Source of the DNA: Xiashengella succiniciproducens | GTDB taxonomy: Bacteria; Bacteroidota; Bacteroidia; Bacteroidales; Marinilabiliaceae | Direction: 5' to 3' | Assembly: GCF_023674465.1 (NCBI RefSeq) | Contig: NZ_CP098400.1 | Span: 3,004,801-3,068,800, forward strand | DNA length: 64,000 nucleotides | In this document: in pieces, positions 55,216 to 62,969 of the stretch | How the letters are laid out: the number at the start of each line of letters is the position of its first letter | How positions within the stretch are numbered: the first letter of the stretch is position 1 | Notes under the pieces: generated by a model | Seen by the model: only the letters and a program-made list of their open reading frames with translations | The model's database searches: none | Told to the model about the DNA's origin: nothing | Program-made: the position numbers and the translations under genes

Positions 55216-56880
55216 ATGAAAAAAGTTGTTTTCAAAGAGCTTCCAAACAATCAAGCTCAGTTATTCCCTGAAAACCTCTTGGATCGCATACCAGCAGACC
55301 ATCCAGTTCGTCTGGTTGATAAGGTTGTAGATCAACTGGATATCTCTTCTATACTAAATAAATACAAAGGTGGTGGTGCTAGCAGTTTTCATCCAAGAAT
55401 GATGGTTAAAATACTGTTTTACAGCTATTTAAACAACATATTTTCGTGCAGAAAGATTGAAAAGGCTTTACAAGAGAATATTCATTTTATCTGGTTATCA
55501 AAGGGCTGTGTTCCAGACTTTAGAACAATCAATTATTTTAGGAGTACCCGTTTGCAGGGAGAAATTAAGACCATCTTTGCAGAAGTAGTTAGATTACTGC
55601 ATGGTATGGGGTTTGTAAGTCTTCAGGTACAGTATGTTGATGGAACAAAAATAGAAGCTACCTCAAACAGGTACACCTTTGTATGGCGAGGTACAGTTGA
55701 GAAAAACAAAGCAAAACTGGAAGAAAGGATAAGGAGTATTCTTAAAGATATTGATAGTCAAATTAAAGAGGACTCAAAAACTCTCAACAAAGAAGATTTG
55801 CCCCAATCAATAGACTCAGATTTATTAAAAAGCAAAATAGCTGAGCTTAACACCAGGCTTAAGGATACAAATAAGTCCACATCTAAGCAACTAAAGCAAT
55901 TACAGGAGGAACACCTGCCACGGTTGGAGAAATACGAGAAGCAACTTGACACTCTGGGGGATCGCAACAGTTTTAGCAAGACAGACGAGGATGCTACTTT
56001 CATGCGAATGAAAGAAGATCATATGAAGAATGGGCAGTTGAAACCAGCTTATAATCCTCAGATTAGTACAGAGAACCAGATTATTACCCATTACAGTATC
56101 CATCAAACCCCAGGTGATACAAGAACATTAAAGTGTCATCTGGAGGGATTTAAAAACCAATATGGAAGTCATAGCTCTACGGTCGTTGCAGACGCCGGCT
56201 ACGGAAGCGAGGAGAATTATGAATACCTGGAAGCAAATAATATAGAGTACTTTGTCAAGTACAACTACTTCCACAAAGAACAGAAAAGAGCATTTAAAAA
56301 GAATGCATTTCTAAGCCAAAACCTATATTACAACGAACATGAAGATTATTATGTATGCCCGATGGGACAGCATATGACCAATAAAGGTGAAAGAAAAGTG
56401 ACTTCTGAGAATGGGTATGTATCAAAGGTGACACGTTATCAAGCGCAAAACTGTACTGGATGCCCGTTGCGCGGACTTTGTTTTCAAGCTACCGGTAATC
56501 GAATAATAGAGATCAATCACAGGTTAAGGATCCTAAAAAAGAAGGCCAGGGAACAGCTATTAAGTGAACAGGGCCTATATCACAGAAGTAGACGCCCAAT
56601 AGAACCGGAAGCAGTGTTTGGACAAATAAAACACAACAACAAGTTCACCAGATTTACACTGAAAGGCCTTAAGAAAGTTGAAATCGAGTTTGGCCTGATA
56701 GCTATTGCTCATAACTTAAGAAAAATCATAGGCAAAGGTGCGTGTGTTTCAAAAACAGTACTCCAAAATGCAATTTTCTTCTTGTTTGAACCCCTATATG
56801 CAAAAATCCAAAAAGGAATATGGAATTTTCGTAAACATGTTCATCTAAAAATAGAAATCTATTCTTATCAACTTGCTTAA
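55216..56880 (+). CDS. IS1182 family transposase
   Basis: A 554-residue DDE transposase. The N-terminal DUF772-like part runs to about residue 110, and an inserted coiled-coil (about 165-245) splits the catalytic core. Acidic residues expected of the triad are Asp142 in 'YVDGTKIEA', Asp326 in '[13 protein letters not shown]' and Glu463 or Glu465 in '[14 protein letters not shown]'. A cysteine set (Cys381, Cys413, Cys416, Cys422; [14 protein letters not shown]) probably binds zinc. The gene is intact, with no frameshift, so the element may still move. Confidence 0.92.
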   Translation: MKKVVFKELPNNQAQLFPENLLDRIPADHPVRLVDKVVDQLDISSILNKYKGGGASSFHPRMMVKILFYSYLNNIFSCRKIEKALQENIHFIWLSKGCVPDFRTINYFRSTRLQGEIKTIFAEVVRLLHGMGFVSLQVQYVDGTKIEATSNRYTFVWRGTVEKNKAKLEERIRSILKDIDSQIKEDSKTLNKEDLPQSIDSDLLKSKIAELNTRLKDTNKSTSKQLKQLQEEHLPRLEKYEKQLDTLGDRNSFSKTDEDATFMRMKEDHMKNGQLKPAYNPQISTENQIITHYSIHQTPGDTRTLKCHLEGFKNQYGSHSSTVVADAGYGSEENYEYLEANNIEYFVKYNYFHKEQKRAFKKNAFLSQNLYYNEHEDYYVCPMGQHMTNKGERKVTSENGYVSKVTRYQAQNCTGCPLRGLCFQATGNRIIEINHRLRILKKKAREQLLSEQGLYHRSRRPIEPEAVFGQIKHNNKFTRFTLKGLKKVEIEFGLIAIAHNLRKIIGKGACVSKTVLQNAIFFLFEPLYAKIQKGIWNFRKHVHLKIEIYSYQLA

Positions 56881-56884
56881 ATTG

Positions 56885-56915
56885 AAAAAGAGGTTGCCCT
56901 TAATTGGACAACCTC
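56885..56915 (+). repeat. Right-end hairpin of the insertion sequence, identical to the tsf terminator
   Basis: The 30 bases at 56886-56915 are the exact reverse complement of 44989-45018. Here the hairpin follows the transposase stop by 5 nt but is followed by AAAGGAGG rather than a T-run. Confidence 0.8.
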
Positions 56916-56981
56916 AAAGGAGGAATCAACAACAAAAAACCGGGGTTTTCGTTTACTTGATACACAGTTTGACTTTATATT

Positions 56982-57458
56982 ATGACACTAAGACTGACAG
57001 CCACTATTTTTTCCCTTGTACTGGCAACTACCTTATATTGCCAGAAAGTTGACAAAGAACTGATACTAGAGGAGATCAACAAAGCCAGAGCTAAAAGCTG
57101 CAAGTGTGGCGATCAACGATTTAAGGCCGCCCCTCCTCTTGCCTGGGATGAGAGGCTTGAGCAGGCTGCCAGGCTGCATGCTGAGGATATGATGAAAAAT
57201 GACTTTTTCAGCCATACGGACTCAAAAGGAACAGCACCAGCTGAAAGGGTTACGAATGCAGGGTTTGAATGGCGTATGGTCGGGGAGAATATTGCAAAGG
57301 GTGAGTTGGACGAAGTCGAAGTAATTCAGGGATGGCTTAATAGTCCCAATCACTGCAAAAACATTATGGAGCCAGGTTTTACCCATGTGGCTGTTGCAGT
57401 AAGTAGTGACGGACTCTACTGGGTACAGGTCTTTGGTACACCTATGCCTACACAGTGA
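56982..57458 (+). CDS. Exported CAP/SCP-domain protein
   Basis: A 158-residue protein with a signal peptide (about 1-20, ending TLYCQ). The mature part is one CAP domain: 'RLEQAARLHAEDMMKNDFFSH' with the conserved His and Glu, 'RVTNAGFEWRMVGENIAKG' and 'IIQGWLNSPNHCKNIMEP' (seen here as VIQGWLNSPNHC). Bacterial CAP proteins are extracytoplasmic and mostly of unknown role. It starts 67 bp after the insertion sequence end, so its original promoter may have been replaced. Confidence 0.88.
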   Translation: MTLRLTATIFSLVLATTLYCQKVDKELILEEINKARAKSCKCGDQRFKAAPPLAWDERLEQAARLHAEDMMKNDFFSHTDSKGTAPAERVTNAGFEWRMVGENIAKGELDEVEVIQGWLNSPNHCKNIMEPGFTHVAVAVSSDGLYWVQVFGTPMPTQ

Positions 57459-57484
57459 TAAAAGGGGCAAGCCCAAAAGTACTT

Positions 57485-57523
57485 CAACATGCATAGCCCC
57501 AAATATGGATCCTGTGCATGTTG
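57485..57523. terminator. Hairpin between converging CAP and DedA-like genes
   Basis: A 12-bp stem with one G-T pair (57485-57496 with 57512-57523) and a 15-nt loop. No T-run on the plus strand. Probably a shared stop. Confidence 0.5.
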
Positions 57524-57529
57524 CAGGGC

Positions 57530-57982
57530 TCAGATACAGCTAAACAACTTTATCCCTTCCACAGTGATATAGGTCCACACTGCATAGCGGGCACCCTTCC
57601 CAATAAGCATCCAGAATGCGGTATTGAGAAAATTAGCCCTCATCAGACCAAGGGCGATTGCTATCGGGTCACCTATTCCCGGCAGCCATGTAAAAAGAGC
57701 TATCCACCCTTCCTTGCCCAGGATCTTATTTCGTGCCTTTTCTATCTTTTCCTTTTTGACACGAAAGTACTTCTCAATCCATTCAAGTTTTCCAAGTCTT
57801 CCAAGCCAGTATGAGGACAGGCCTCCCATCCAGTTGCCTACAGTAGCACAAGCAAGTGTCAGAATGGGATTAAAACCAGCTGCAAGCATTGCAATAAGGA
57901 AGACTTCCGAACTTAAGGGGATAACCGTAGCTGCAGCAAAGGATGCCAAAAAAAGCGCAAAATACCCAAGTTCCCATTCCAT
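57530..57982 (-). CDS. DedA/YqaA-like membrane protein
   Basis: A 150-residue membrane protein of the DedA/SNARE-associated superfamily, YqaA-like branch. 'FAAATVIPLSSEVFLIAMLAAGFNP' is the family's re-entrant segment with the conserved acidic residue, followed by 'GNWMGGLSSYWLGRLG' and 'FTWLPGIGDPIAIALGLMR'. DedA proteins act in lipid (undecaprenyl phosphate) flipping and membrane homeostasis. A -7 box TATATTTG (58007-58014, minus strand) lies 25 nt before the ATG. Confidence 0.88.
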   Translation of the reverse strand: MEWELGYFALFLASFAAATVIPLSSEVFLIAMLAAGFNPILTLACATVGNWMGGLSSYWLGRLGKLEWIEKYFRVKKEKIEKARNKILGKEGWIALFTWLPGIGDPIAIALGLMRANFLNTAFWMLIGKGARYAVWTYITVEGIKLFSCI

Positions 57983-58006
57983 GTGACAAAAGCAGTTTAT
58001 CTATTT

Positions 58007-58014
58007 CAAATATA
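58007..58014 (-). promoter_or_regulatory. Possible -7 box for the DedA-like gene
   Basis: TATATTTG on the minus strand, an exact match; no clear upstream box. Confidence 0.4.
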
Positions 58015-58021
58015 TGCAAAC

Positions 58022-58064
58022 TCCAAAATAAAACAGGAGAAGCGCCATTAAGTCACTTCTCCTG
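58022..58064 (-). terminator. Terminator of tRNA-Arg
   Basis: A 9-bp stem (58034-58042 with 58056-58064) followed on the minus strand by TTTTATTTTGG, 4 nt after the tRNA 3' end. Confidence 0.8.
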
Positions 58065-58067
58065 TAG

Positions 58068-58139
58068 TAGCCTCACCAGGACTCGAACCTGAATCTGAAG
58101 TTTAGGAAACTTCCGTTCTATCCCTTGAACTATGAGGCC
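58068..58139 (-). tRNA. tRNA-Arg (CCT)
   Basis: A 72-nt cloverleaf on the minus strand. The anticodon stem GAAGT/ACTTC encloses TTCCTAA, anticodon CCT. The acceptor stem GGCCTCA pairs with TGAGGCT (first pair G-T). Confidence 0.93.
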
Positions 58140-58152
58140 GTAATTTCCGCGG

Positions 58153-58160
58153 CAAAATTA
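58153..58160 (-). promoter_or_regulatory. Possible -7 box of tRNA-Arg
   Basis: TAATTTTG on the minus strand, 14 nt before the tRNA 5' end. No TTG box at 19-20 bp. Confidence 0.45.
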
Positions 58161-58205
58161 TTAAAAATCCCCTTACATGAAAATTATTCAGTCATTTTTT
58201 TCAAT

Positions 58206-59345
58206 CTACAAGCAGCCCAGTATATCTACTGCCTTTTCAAGTTCATCATTGGGTCTGGCAAAATTGATTCTTATCAGATTTCGCTTCTGCTTGTCATGAA
58301 AAAAGGCACTATAAGGAGCTACTGCAATACCATATTGCTCTAGCAGCATACTTGCAAAATCAGTATCTCTTGCTGTTGACACCTGCGAGTAGTCCAGCAG
58401 TACGAAACAGCCTGCCAGTGAGTTCAGAGCTGTTAAACGAGTCCTTTCAGTTATAGCATTTACAAAATACTCCTTCTTCTTCCTGTAATAAGCAGCCAGT
58501 CCCCCAATCCTGCTCCTGTCAGGCACCATGTGAGTCATCGCTTTTTGCAGGGGAACAAAATGTCCACCGTCTGAGAAATGCAGCACCTTACGTATTTTTT
58601 TCATCATCTCTGCAGGTGCTGCACAAAAGCCTGACTGGACCATTAAACCCATTCCTATATTAAGAGAACTGATAACTATTCCACAATCAGCAAGCTTGGG
58701 AAACATTGCAATACTTTGGTGCATAGCAGTATCATATACCAGGTCTTTGTAAGTCTCGTCACTCACAACAATGATGCGAGTCCCATTGATAAGCCTTTGC
58801 AGTCTTAGCATATCAAGTTCTGACATAACCATACCAGTAGGACTATGTGGAGTATTAATAAGTATCATCCTTGTATTGGCATTGACGGCCAGAGTCAGCT
58901 CATCCCAATCTATATGGAAATCCGGTTCTTTGAGAGTAACATATACAGGATTAGCCCTGCAAAGCTGAATAATGGGCAGATAGTATTCAGCTGCTGGCTC
59001 AAAGATAATGACCTCATCATCCTCGCCCAGGAAGGCAAGCAGACAGGCAAACAGGGCCTGAGTCTGACCATGAGTTATAGTGATTTCTTCAGAAGGATCA
59101 TAGGTTCTCTCGTAATTTGACCTAAGATACATTGCTATCTGTTCTCTAAGCTCAGGAAGCCCATATGGAGGAATAAGAGTCCTGATACTGTCATCATCAA
59201 GTTCTCTGAAAAGCTCTGCAGAGGGCTGATAGGGTCCATCAGACAGATAACTGCCTGCCAGGTCAATACCCCCTATCTTTCTGGCCTTTTCACTCAATGA
59301 CACTACAAATCCGGAATCTCCCTGAAAAAATCTCTGAATACTCAT
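58206..59345 (-). CDS. Class I/II aminotransferase-like protein lacking the PLP lysine
   Basis: A 379-residue fold-type I protein similar to kynurenine/methionine aminotransferases: 'YGLPELREQIAMYL', 'ITITHGQTQALFACLLAF', 'VVSDETYKDLVYD' (Asp196, Tyr199) and a C-terminal 'IRINFARP' (Arg359). But where the family has SxSK-x5-GxRxG, it reads SSLNIGMGLMVQSG: the Schiff-base lysine is Asn229 and the nearby Arg is Gln237. The 'NPHNPTG' motif is also changed to TPHSPTG (Ser168). It is full length with no frameshift, so it looks like a conserved-fold pseudo-enzyme, perhaps binding or regulatory, or an enzyme with altered chemistry. Confidence 0.85.
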   Translation of the reverse strand: MSIQRFFQGDSGFVVSLSEKARKIGGIDLAGSYLSDGPYQPSAELFRELDDDSIRTLIPPYGLPELREQIAMYLRSNYERTYDPSEEITITHGQTQALFACLLAFLGEDDEVIIFEPAAEYYLPIIQLCRANPVYVTLKEPDFHIDWDELTLAVNANTRMILINTPHSPTGMVMSELDMLRLQRLINGTRIIVVSDETYKDLVYDTAMHQSIAMFPKLADCGIVISSLNIGMGLMVQSGFCAAPAEMMKKIRKVLHFSDGGHFVPLQKAMTHMVPDRSRIGGLAAYYRKKKEYFVNAITERTRLTALNSLAGCFVLLDYSQVSTARDTDFASMLLEQYGIAVAPYSAFFHDKQKRNLIRINFARPNDELEKAVDILGCL

Positions 59346-59514
59346 GTCCCAAAATCATTAGCATTAATAAGTACAATATATCCTCATTTTTTATAATACA
59401 GTGTTAAAGTTCAAAACCTTTGTCATAAACAAAAGACTGATAGCTTCATAATTCCAGCTGTTGGTCAAAGAAGTCTTGCATCGTTATAAAAACGGGCATT
59501 TTAGGCCTGCGAAG

Positions 59515-60237
59515 TCAAACAAAAAGTTCCTTCAGTACAGAAAGAGATCTAAGTTTTCCTAGCCCGGGCTGGTGTAGTTCGTAAAACCGGATTACGGCAT
59601 CAAGAAGCTTCCTCCGTGTGTCAAGTCTGGCGGCAATATCCGCCAGACCATCACTGTCAAGATTCAGAATCCTGTGCATTTCAAAACTCAGGTCATTGTC
59701 GAGATAATATATATGTGCCGGCTCACGGCTTACATAACAACCTTCATTTAAATCGAACCATTGATATTCGTCATTGTAATTATTACGAGGCTGAAAACCC
59801 AGAAAACTGGCCAGCCTTAGAAGAAACCAGATATGAAAATTCTCTGCTCCCTTACAATTTGAGTCAAGCAATACCACTGCCTCTTCAATAAAATCGAACA
59901 AAGAAAGGTTAGGACCTTCACTTCGCAACACCCTTACCAACACCTCTGTCAGCAGGAAGGCCTGGGCCCGCAACTTCTGCGAGAAAGGAATATTTACAAG
60001 AGCCCGTCTAAGTTTGAACTCACTGATATGCTGTATCTCCTTCCCCTTGCGATCATAGACCTCCATCTCAAGCAGATTGAGAGGCTGCATAAGAATGATT
60101 TTATCCTTGCGGGACTTCCCAAATGCCCCATTGACCATATAACTCTGCATCCCAAGTTCGGATGTATAGACATGAACAATGGCACTACTCTCTCCGTATC
60201 GTGTATGTGTAAGAACTACCCCTCTGGTTTTTAGCAT
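59515..60237 (-). CDS. recO: DNA repair protein RecO
   Basis: RecO helps load RecA onto single-stranded DNA with RecR. The 240-residue protein has the N-terminal OB-fold start 'MLKTRGVVLTHTRYGESSAIVHVYTSELG' (short motifs RGVVLTHTRYGE and YTSELG) and the helical C-terminal domain. The zinc-binding cysteines of some RecO proteins are absent, as usual in this phylum. I start at the ATG at 60235-60237; an ATG three codons upstream (60246) is also possible. Confidence 0.92.
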   Translation of the reverse strand: MLKTRGVVLTHTRYGESSAIVHVYTSELGMQSYMVNGAFGKSRKDKIILMQPLNLLEMEVYDRKGKEIQHISEFKLRRALVNIPFSQKLRAQAFLLTEVLVRVLRSEGPNLSLFDFIEEAVVLLDSNCKGAENFHIWFLLRLASFLGFQPRNNYNDEYQWFDLNEGCYVSREPAHIYYLDNDLSFEMHRILNLDSDGLADIAARLDTRRKLLDAVIRFYELHQPGLGKLRSLSVLKELFV

Positions 60238-60300
60238 AATCCGCATTACTGTTTTGCGTTGTGGAAATATATAAAATATCAGGTCTATTATTCAATTTTA

Positions 60301-60332
60301 TTTGGAGAGAAAAACTGAAAACTCTATATTTG
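60301..60332 (+). promoter_or_regulatory. Promoter of tRNA-Leu
   Basis: TTTG (60301-60304), 20-bp spacer, TATATTTG (60325-60332). The tRNA begins 27 nt later. Confidence 0.75.
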
Positions 60333-60358
60333 CCACGCAAAAATTGACCAGCATCATC

Positions 60359-60442
60359 GCCCAGATGGCGGAATTGGTAGACGCGCTGGTCTCAAACACC
60401 AGTGGTAGCAATATCGTGCCGGTTCGACTCCGGCTCTGGGCA
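60359..60442 (+). tRNA. tRNA-Leu (CAA)
   Basis: An 84-nt cloverleaf with the long variable arm of leucine tRNAs. The anticodon loop CTCAAAC gives CAA. The acceptor stem GCCCAGA pairs with TCTGGGC. Confidence 0.95.
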
Positions 60443-60454
60443 CAGTAAGACAAA

Positions 60455-60480
60455 AAGCCTCCTGATTTTCAGGGGGCTTT
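60455..60480 (+). terminator. Terminator of tRNA-Leu
   Basis: An 11-bp stem with one T-G pair (60455-60465 with 60469-60479), 3-nt loop, followed by TATTGTTTT. Confidence 0.8.
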
Positions 60481-60566
60481 ATTGTTTTCCACTATATTCC
60501 AAACAAATACTATTGTATTTTGTCTTATTGATTAGGGCTTCCCATTCAGGGTCAAAATTCACAAAC

Positions 60567-62828
60567 ATGATAACAGCAAATAGCACTCCAAATATCTCAT
60601 TCGCAGGTTCTATCAAACCTGTTGGAAAAACCGTAAAGGAAAGTTACCCGGTATTGAACCTTAGTTGTGCTTCATGTGCAGCAAGAAGTGAAAAAATAAT
60701 CCGAAGTACAGAAGGCGTTGCAGACTCATCTGTCAACTTTGCCACTTCCGTTCTTACGGTCGAGTACGATCCAGGTAAAACAGGACCTGAAATTTTTAAG
60801 CAAAAACTGTTAGATGCAGGTTACGACCTTGTGATTGCAAAAAGCGAGAACAAGGAGAGCGAACAGGAAGATCTGATACGAAAAAAATACCAGACACTCA
60901 GAAACAGGTCAGTTGCAGCACTAGCACTTTCTGCACCTGTTGTGATAATTGGGATGTTCTTTATGAACATGCCTTATGCCAACCTGCTAATGTTCCTATT
61001 TACAACTCCGGTTGTACTATGGTTTGGAAGAAACTTCTTTTTCAATGCAGTCAGGCTTGCAAGACAGCGTACCTCCAATATGGATACTCTGGTTGCCCTC
61101 AGCACTGGCATTGCGTACATCTTTAGCGTGTTTAACATGCTGTATCCGGAATTCTGGACCTCACGCGGACTGGAATCTCACGTGTATTTTGAAGCTGCAT
61201 CGCTTATTATTGCATTTATTCTATTGGGTAGAACCCTCGAGGAGATGGCCAAAGGCAGTGCCTCATCTGCAATCAAAAAACTGATGAAACTCAGACCAGA
61301 CACTGTTACAATAGAAAATGACAAGGGTGGTGAACAGGAAATAAGCATAGATGCAATTGTTCCGGGGCAAATTGTTATTGTAAAACCAGGGTCAAGGATT
61401 GCTGTAGATGGACAGGTGGTATCAGGCTCATCATATGTGGATGAAAGCATGTTGAGCGGTGAACCAGTACCGGTATTAAAGACAGAAGGTGATTCGGTCT
61501 TTGCTGGTACTATCAACCAGAAAGGCAGTTTTCGTTTCAAAGCCCTTAAAGTGGGCAAGGACACAACACTTGCAAGGATTATAAAAGCAGTGGAGGAAGC
61601 TCAGGGCTCCAAAGCCCCGGTCCAGAAACTGGTTGACAAAGTCGCTGCTGTATTTGTACCGGTAGTAATTGGCATTTCAATTCTCACATTAATTGTGTGG
61701 ATGATATCAGGTGCTGATAATGCAATTGTACACGGACTGCTTTCTGCAATTACAGTTCTGGTTATAGCATGTCCCTGTGCTCTGGGCCTTGCCACGCCAA
61801 CTGCAATAATGGCAGGTATGGGCAGAGGTGCAGAGAACGGCATACTAATAAGAGATGCTGAAAGTCTTGAACTAGCACAGAAGATTGATGTCGTATTAAT
61901 TGATAAAACAGGGACTCTGACTGATGGTAGACCTAAAGTATGTAATTCATATTGGATCAGGGACAATGAGAAAGCAAGGATAATACTATTTAATATTGAA
62001 AAGGAGTCAGAGCATCCACTTGCTGAGGCATTGATTGATCACCTTGGAACACTGGAAAAAGTAAAGATTACCAGATTTGAGAGTCTCACAGGAAAAGGTG
62101 CAAGGGCATGCTATGAAGATCAAACCTATATTATTGGGAACAGAAGGCTGATTTTTGAGAGTGGGGTTAAAATTGATGAAGCTATTGAGCAAAAGGCCTT
62201 TGACTGGAAGAGTCAGATGAATACTGTAGTCTATTTTGCCGACAGTACCGAAGTCCTCGCAATCTTCGCAATTGCAGACACCCTTAAAAACAGCTCATTA
62301 GATGCGGTTAAGGAATTACATGAAATGGGCATTGAAGTTTGCATGGTTACCGGAGACAATAAAGGAACTGCAGAGGTAATAGCAAAGCAGACCGGAATCA
62401 GCCGCTATATCGCAGAAGCACTTCCCGATGATAAGGCTGAATTCGTAAAATCCCTGCAAGGATTAGGAAGGACTGTAGCAATGGTCGGGGATGGAATAAA
62501 TGATACAACTGCACTTGCAACTGCCGATGTAAGTATTGCAATGGGGGGAGGTAGCGACATCGCACTGGATGTTGCAAAAATGACAATAGTTTCATCTGAT
62601 CTTAAGAAAATACCTCAGGCCATAAGACTTTCAAGGAAGACCGTAAGGACAATAAGGCAAAACCTCTTCTGGGCTTTTATTTACAACCTTATCGGGATTC
62701 CAATTGCCGCAGGTTTGCTTTTCCCAGTCAATGGGTTCCTTCTCAATCCGATGCTGGCCGGTGCCGCTATGGCACTTAGCAGCGTATGCGTGGTAAGCAA
62801 CAGCCTCCGACTGAAGTGGCAAAGCTAA
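60567..62828 (+). CDS. copA: Copper-exporting P-type ATPase
   Basis: A 753-residue P1B-type ATPase that pumps Cu(I) out of the cytoplasm. It has an N-terminal heavy-metal domain with 'LSCASCAARS' (Cys34, Cys37), eight membrane helices, the transport motif Cys402-Pro-Cys404, the phosphorylation site Asp446-KTGT, the SEHPLAEA loop (His483-Pro484) and GDGIND. I start at the ATG at 60567, not further upstream, because the open frame before it runs over tRNA-Leu and its terminator. No metal-responsive regulator is adjacent. Confidence 0.94.
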   Translation: MITANSTPNISFAGSIKPVGKTVKESYPVLNLSCASCAARSEKIIRSTEGVADSSVNFATSVLTVEYDPGKTGPEIFKQKLLDAGYDLVIAKSENKESEQEDLIRKKYQTLRNRSVAALALSAPVVIIGMFFMNMPYANLLMFLFTTPVVLWFGRNFFFNAVRLARQRTSNMDTLVALSTGIAYIFSVFNMLYPEFWTSRGLESHVYFEAASLIIAFILLGRTLEEMAKGSASSAIKKLMKLRPDTVTIENDKGGEQEISIDAIVPGQIVIVKPGSRIAVDGQVVSGSSYVDESMLSGEPVPVLKTEGDSVFAGTINQKGSFRFKALKVGKDTTLARIIKAVEEAQGSKAPVQKLVDKVAAVFVPVVIGISILTLIVWMISGADNAIVHGLLSAITVLVIACPCALGLATPTAIMAGMGRGAENGILIRDAESLELAQKIDVVLIDKTGTLTDGRPKVCNSYWIRDNEKARIILFNIEKESEHPLAEALIDHLGTLEKVKITRFESLTGKGARACYEDQTYIIGNRRLIFESGVKIDEAIEQKAFDWKSQMNTVVYFADSTEVLAIFAIADTLKNSSLDAVKELHEMGIEVCMVTGDNKGTAEVIAKQTGISRYIAEALPDDKAEFVKSLQGLGRTVAMVGDGINDTTALATADVSIAMGGGSDIALDVAKMTIVSSDLKKIPQAIRLSRKTVRTIRQNLFWAFIYNLIGIPIAAGLLFPVNGFLLNPMLAGAAMALSSVCVVSNSLRLKWQS

Positions 62829-62969
62829 TCCTTTTCCTTTCATTGACTTTGTTAATAACTAGTTGAAACATTTTATCAAAAAAAGGCAAACCGTGCCACT
62901 ATTTAAATATATTAGCAGTTAATTAGACAGATTAACATTTCTCGGCCGTATACCGGCTGAATTATCAGG

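Larger units (their letters stand above)
55107..56915 (+). mobile_element. IS1182-type insertion sequence
   Basis: One full-length transposase gene lies between two related hairpins. The left end starts GAGGCTGTCTAAAAAG (55107) and the right end, read inward on the other strand, GAGGTTGTCCAATTAAG (from 56915): an imperfect inverted repeat of about 16 bp. I take these as the termini, giving about 1.8 kb. At the right end the terminator-like hairpin lacks its usual T-run, consistent with a boundary there. No clear target duplication: the flanks are AAAGAT and AAAGGA. Boundaries are provisional. Confidence 0.7.

Noticed and set aside
55100-56920. A target-site duplication AAAG around the insertion sequence
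   Set aside because: AAAG occurs on both sides, but two extra bases on the left make the ends unequal, so it may be chance.
60402-60566. A longer copA reading frame starting upstream of 60567
   Set aside because: It would translate through the end of tRNA-Leu and its terminator, and the added residues are not like the heavy-metal domain.
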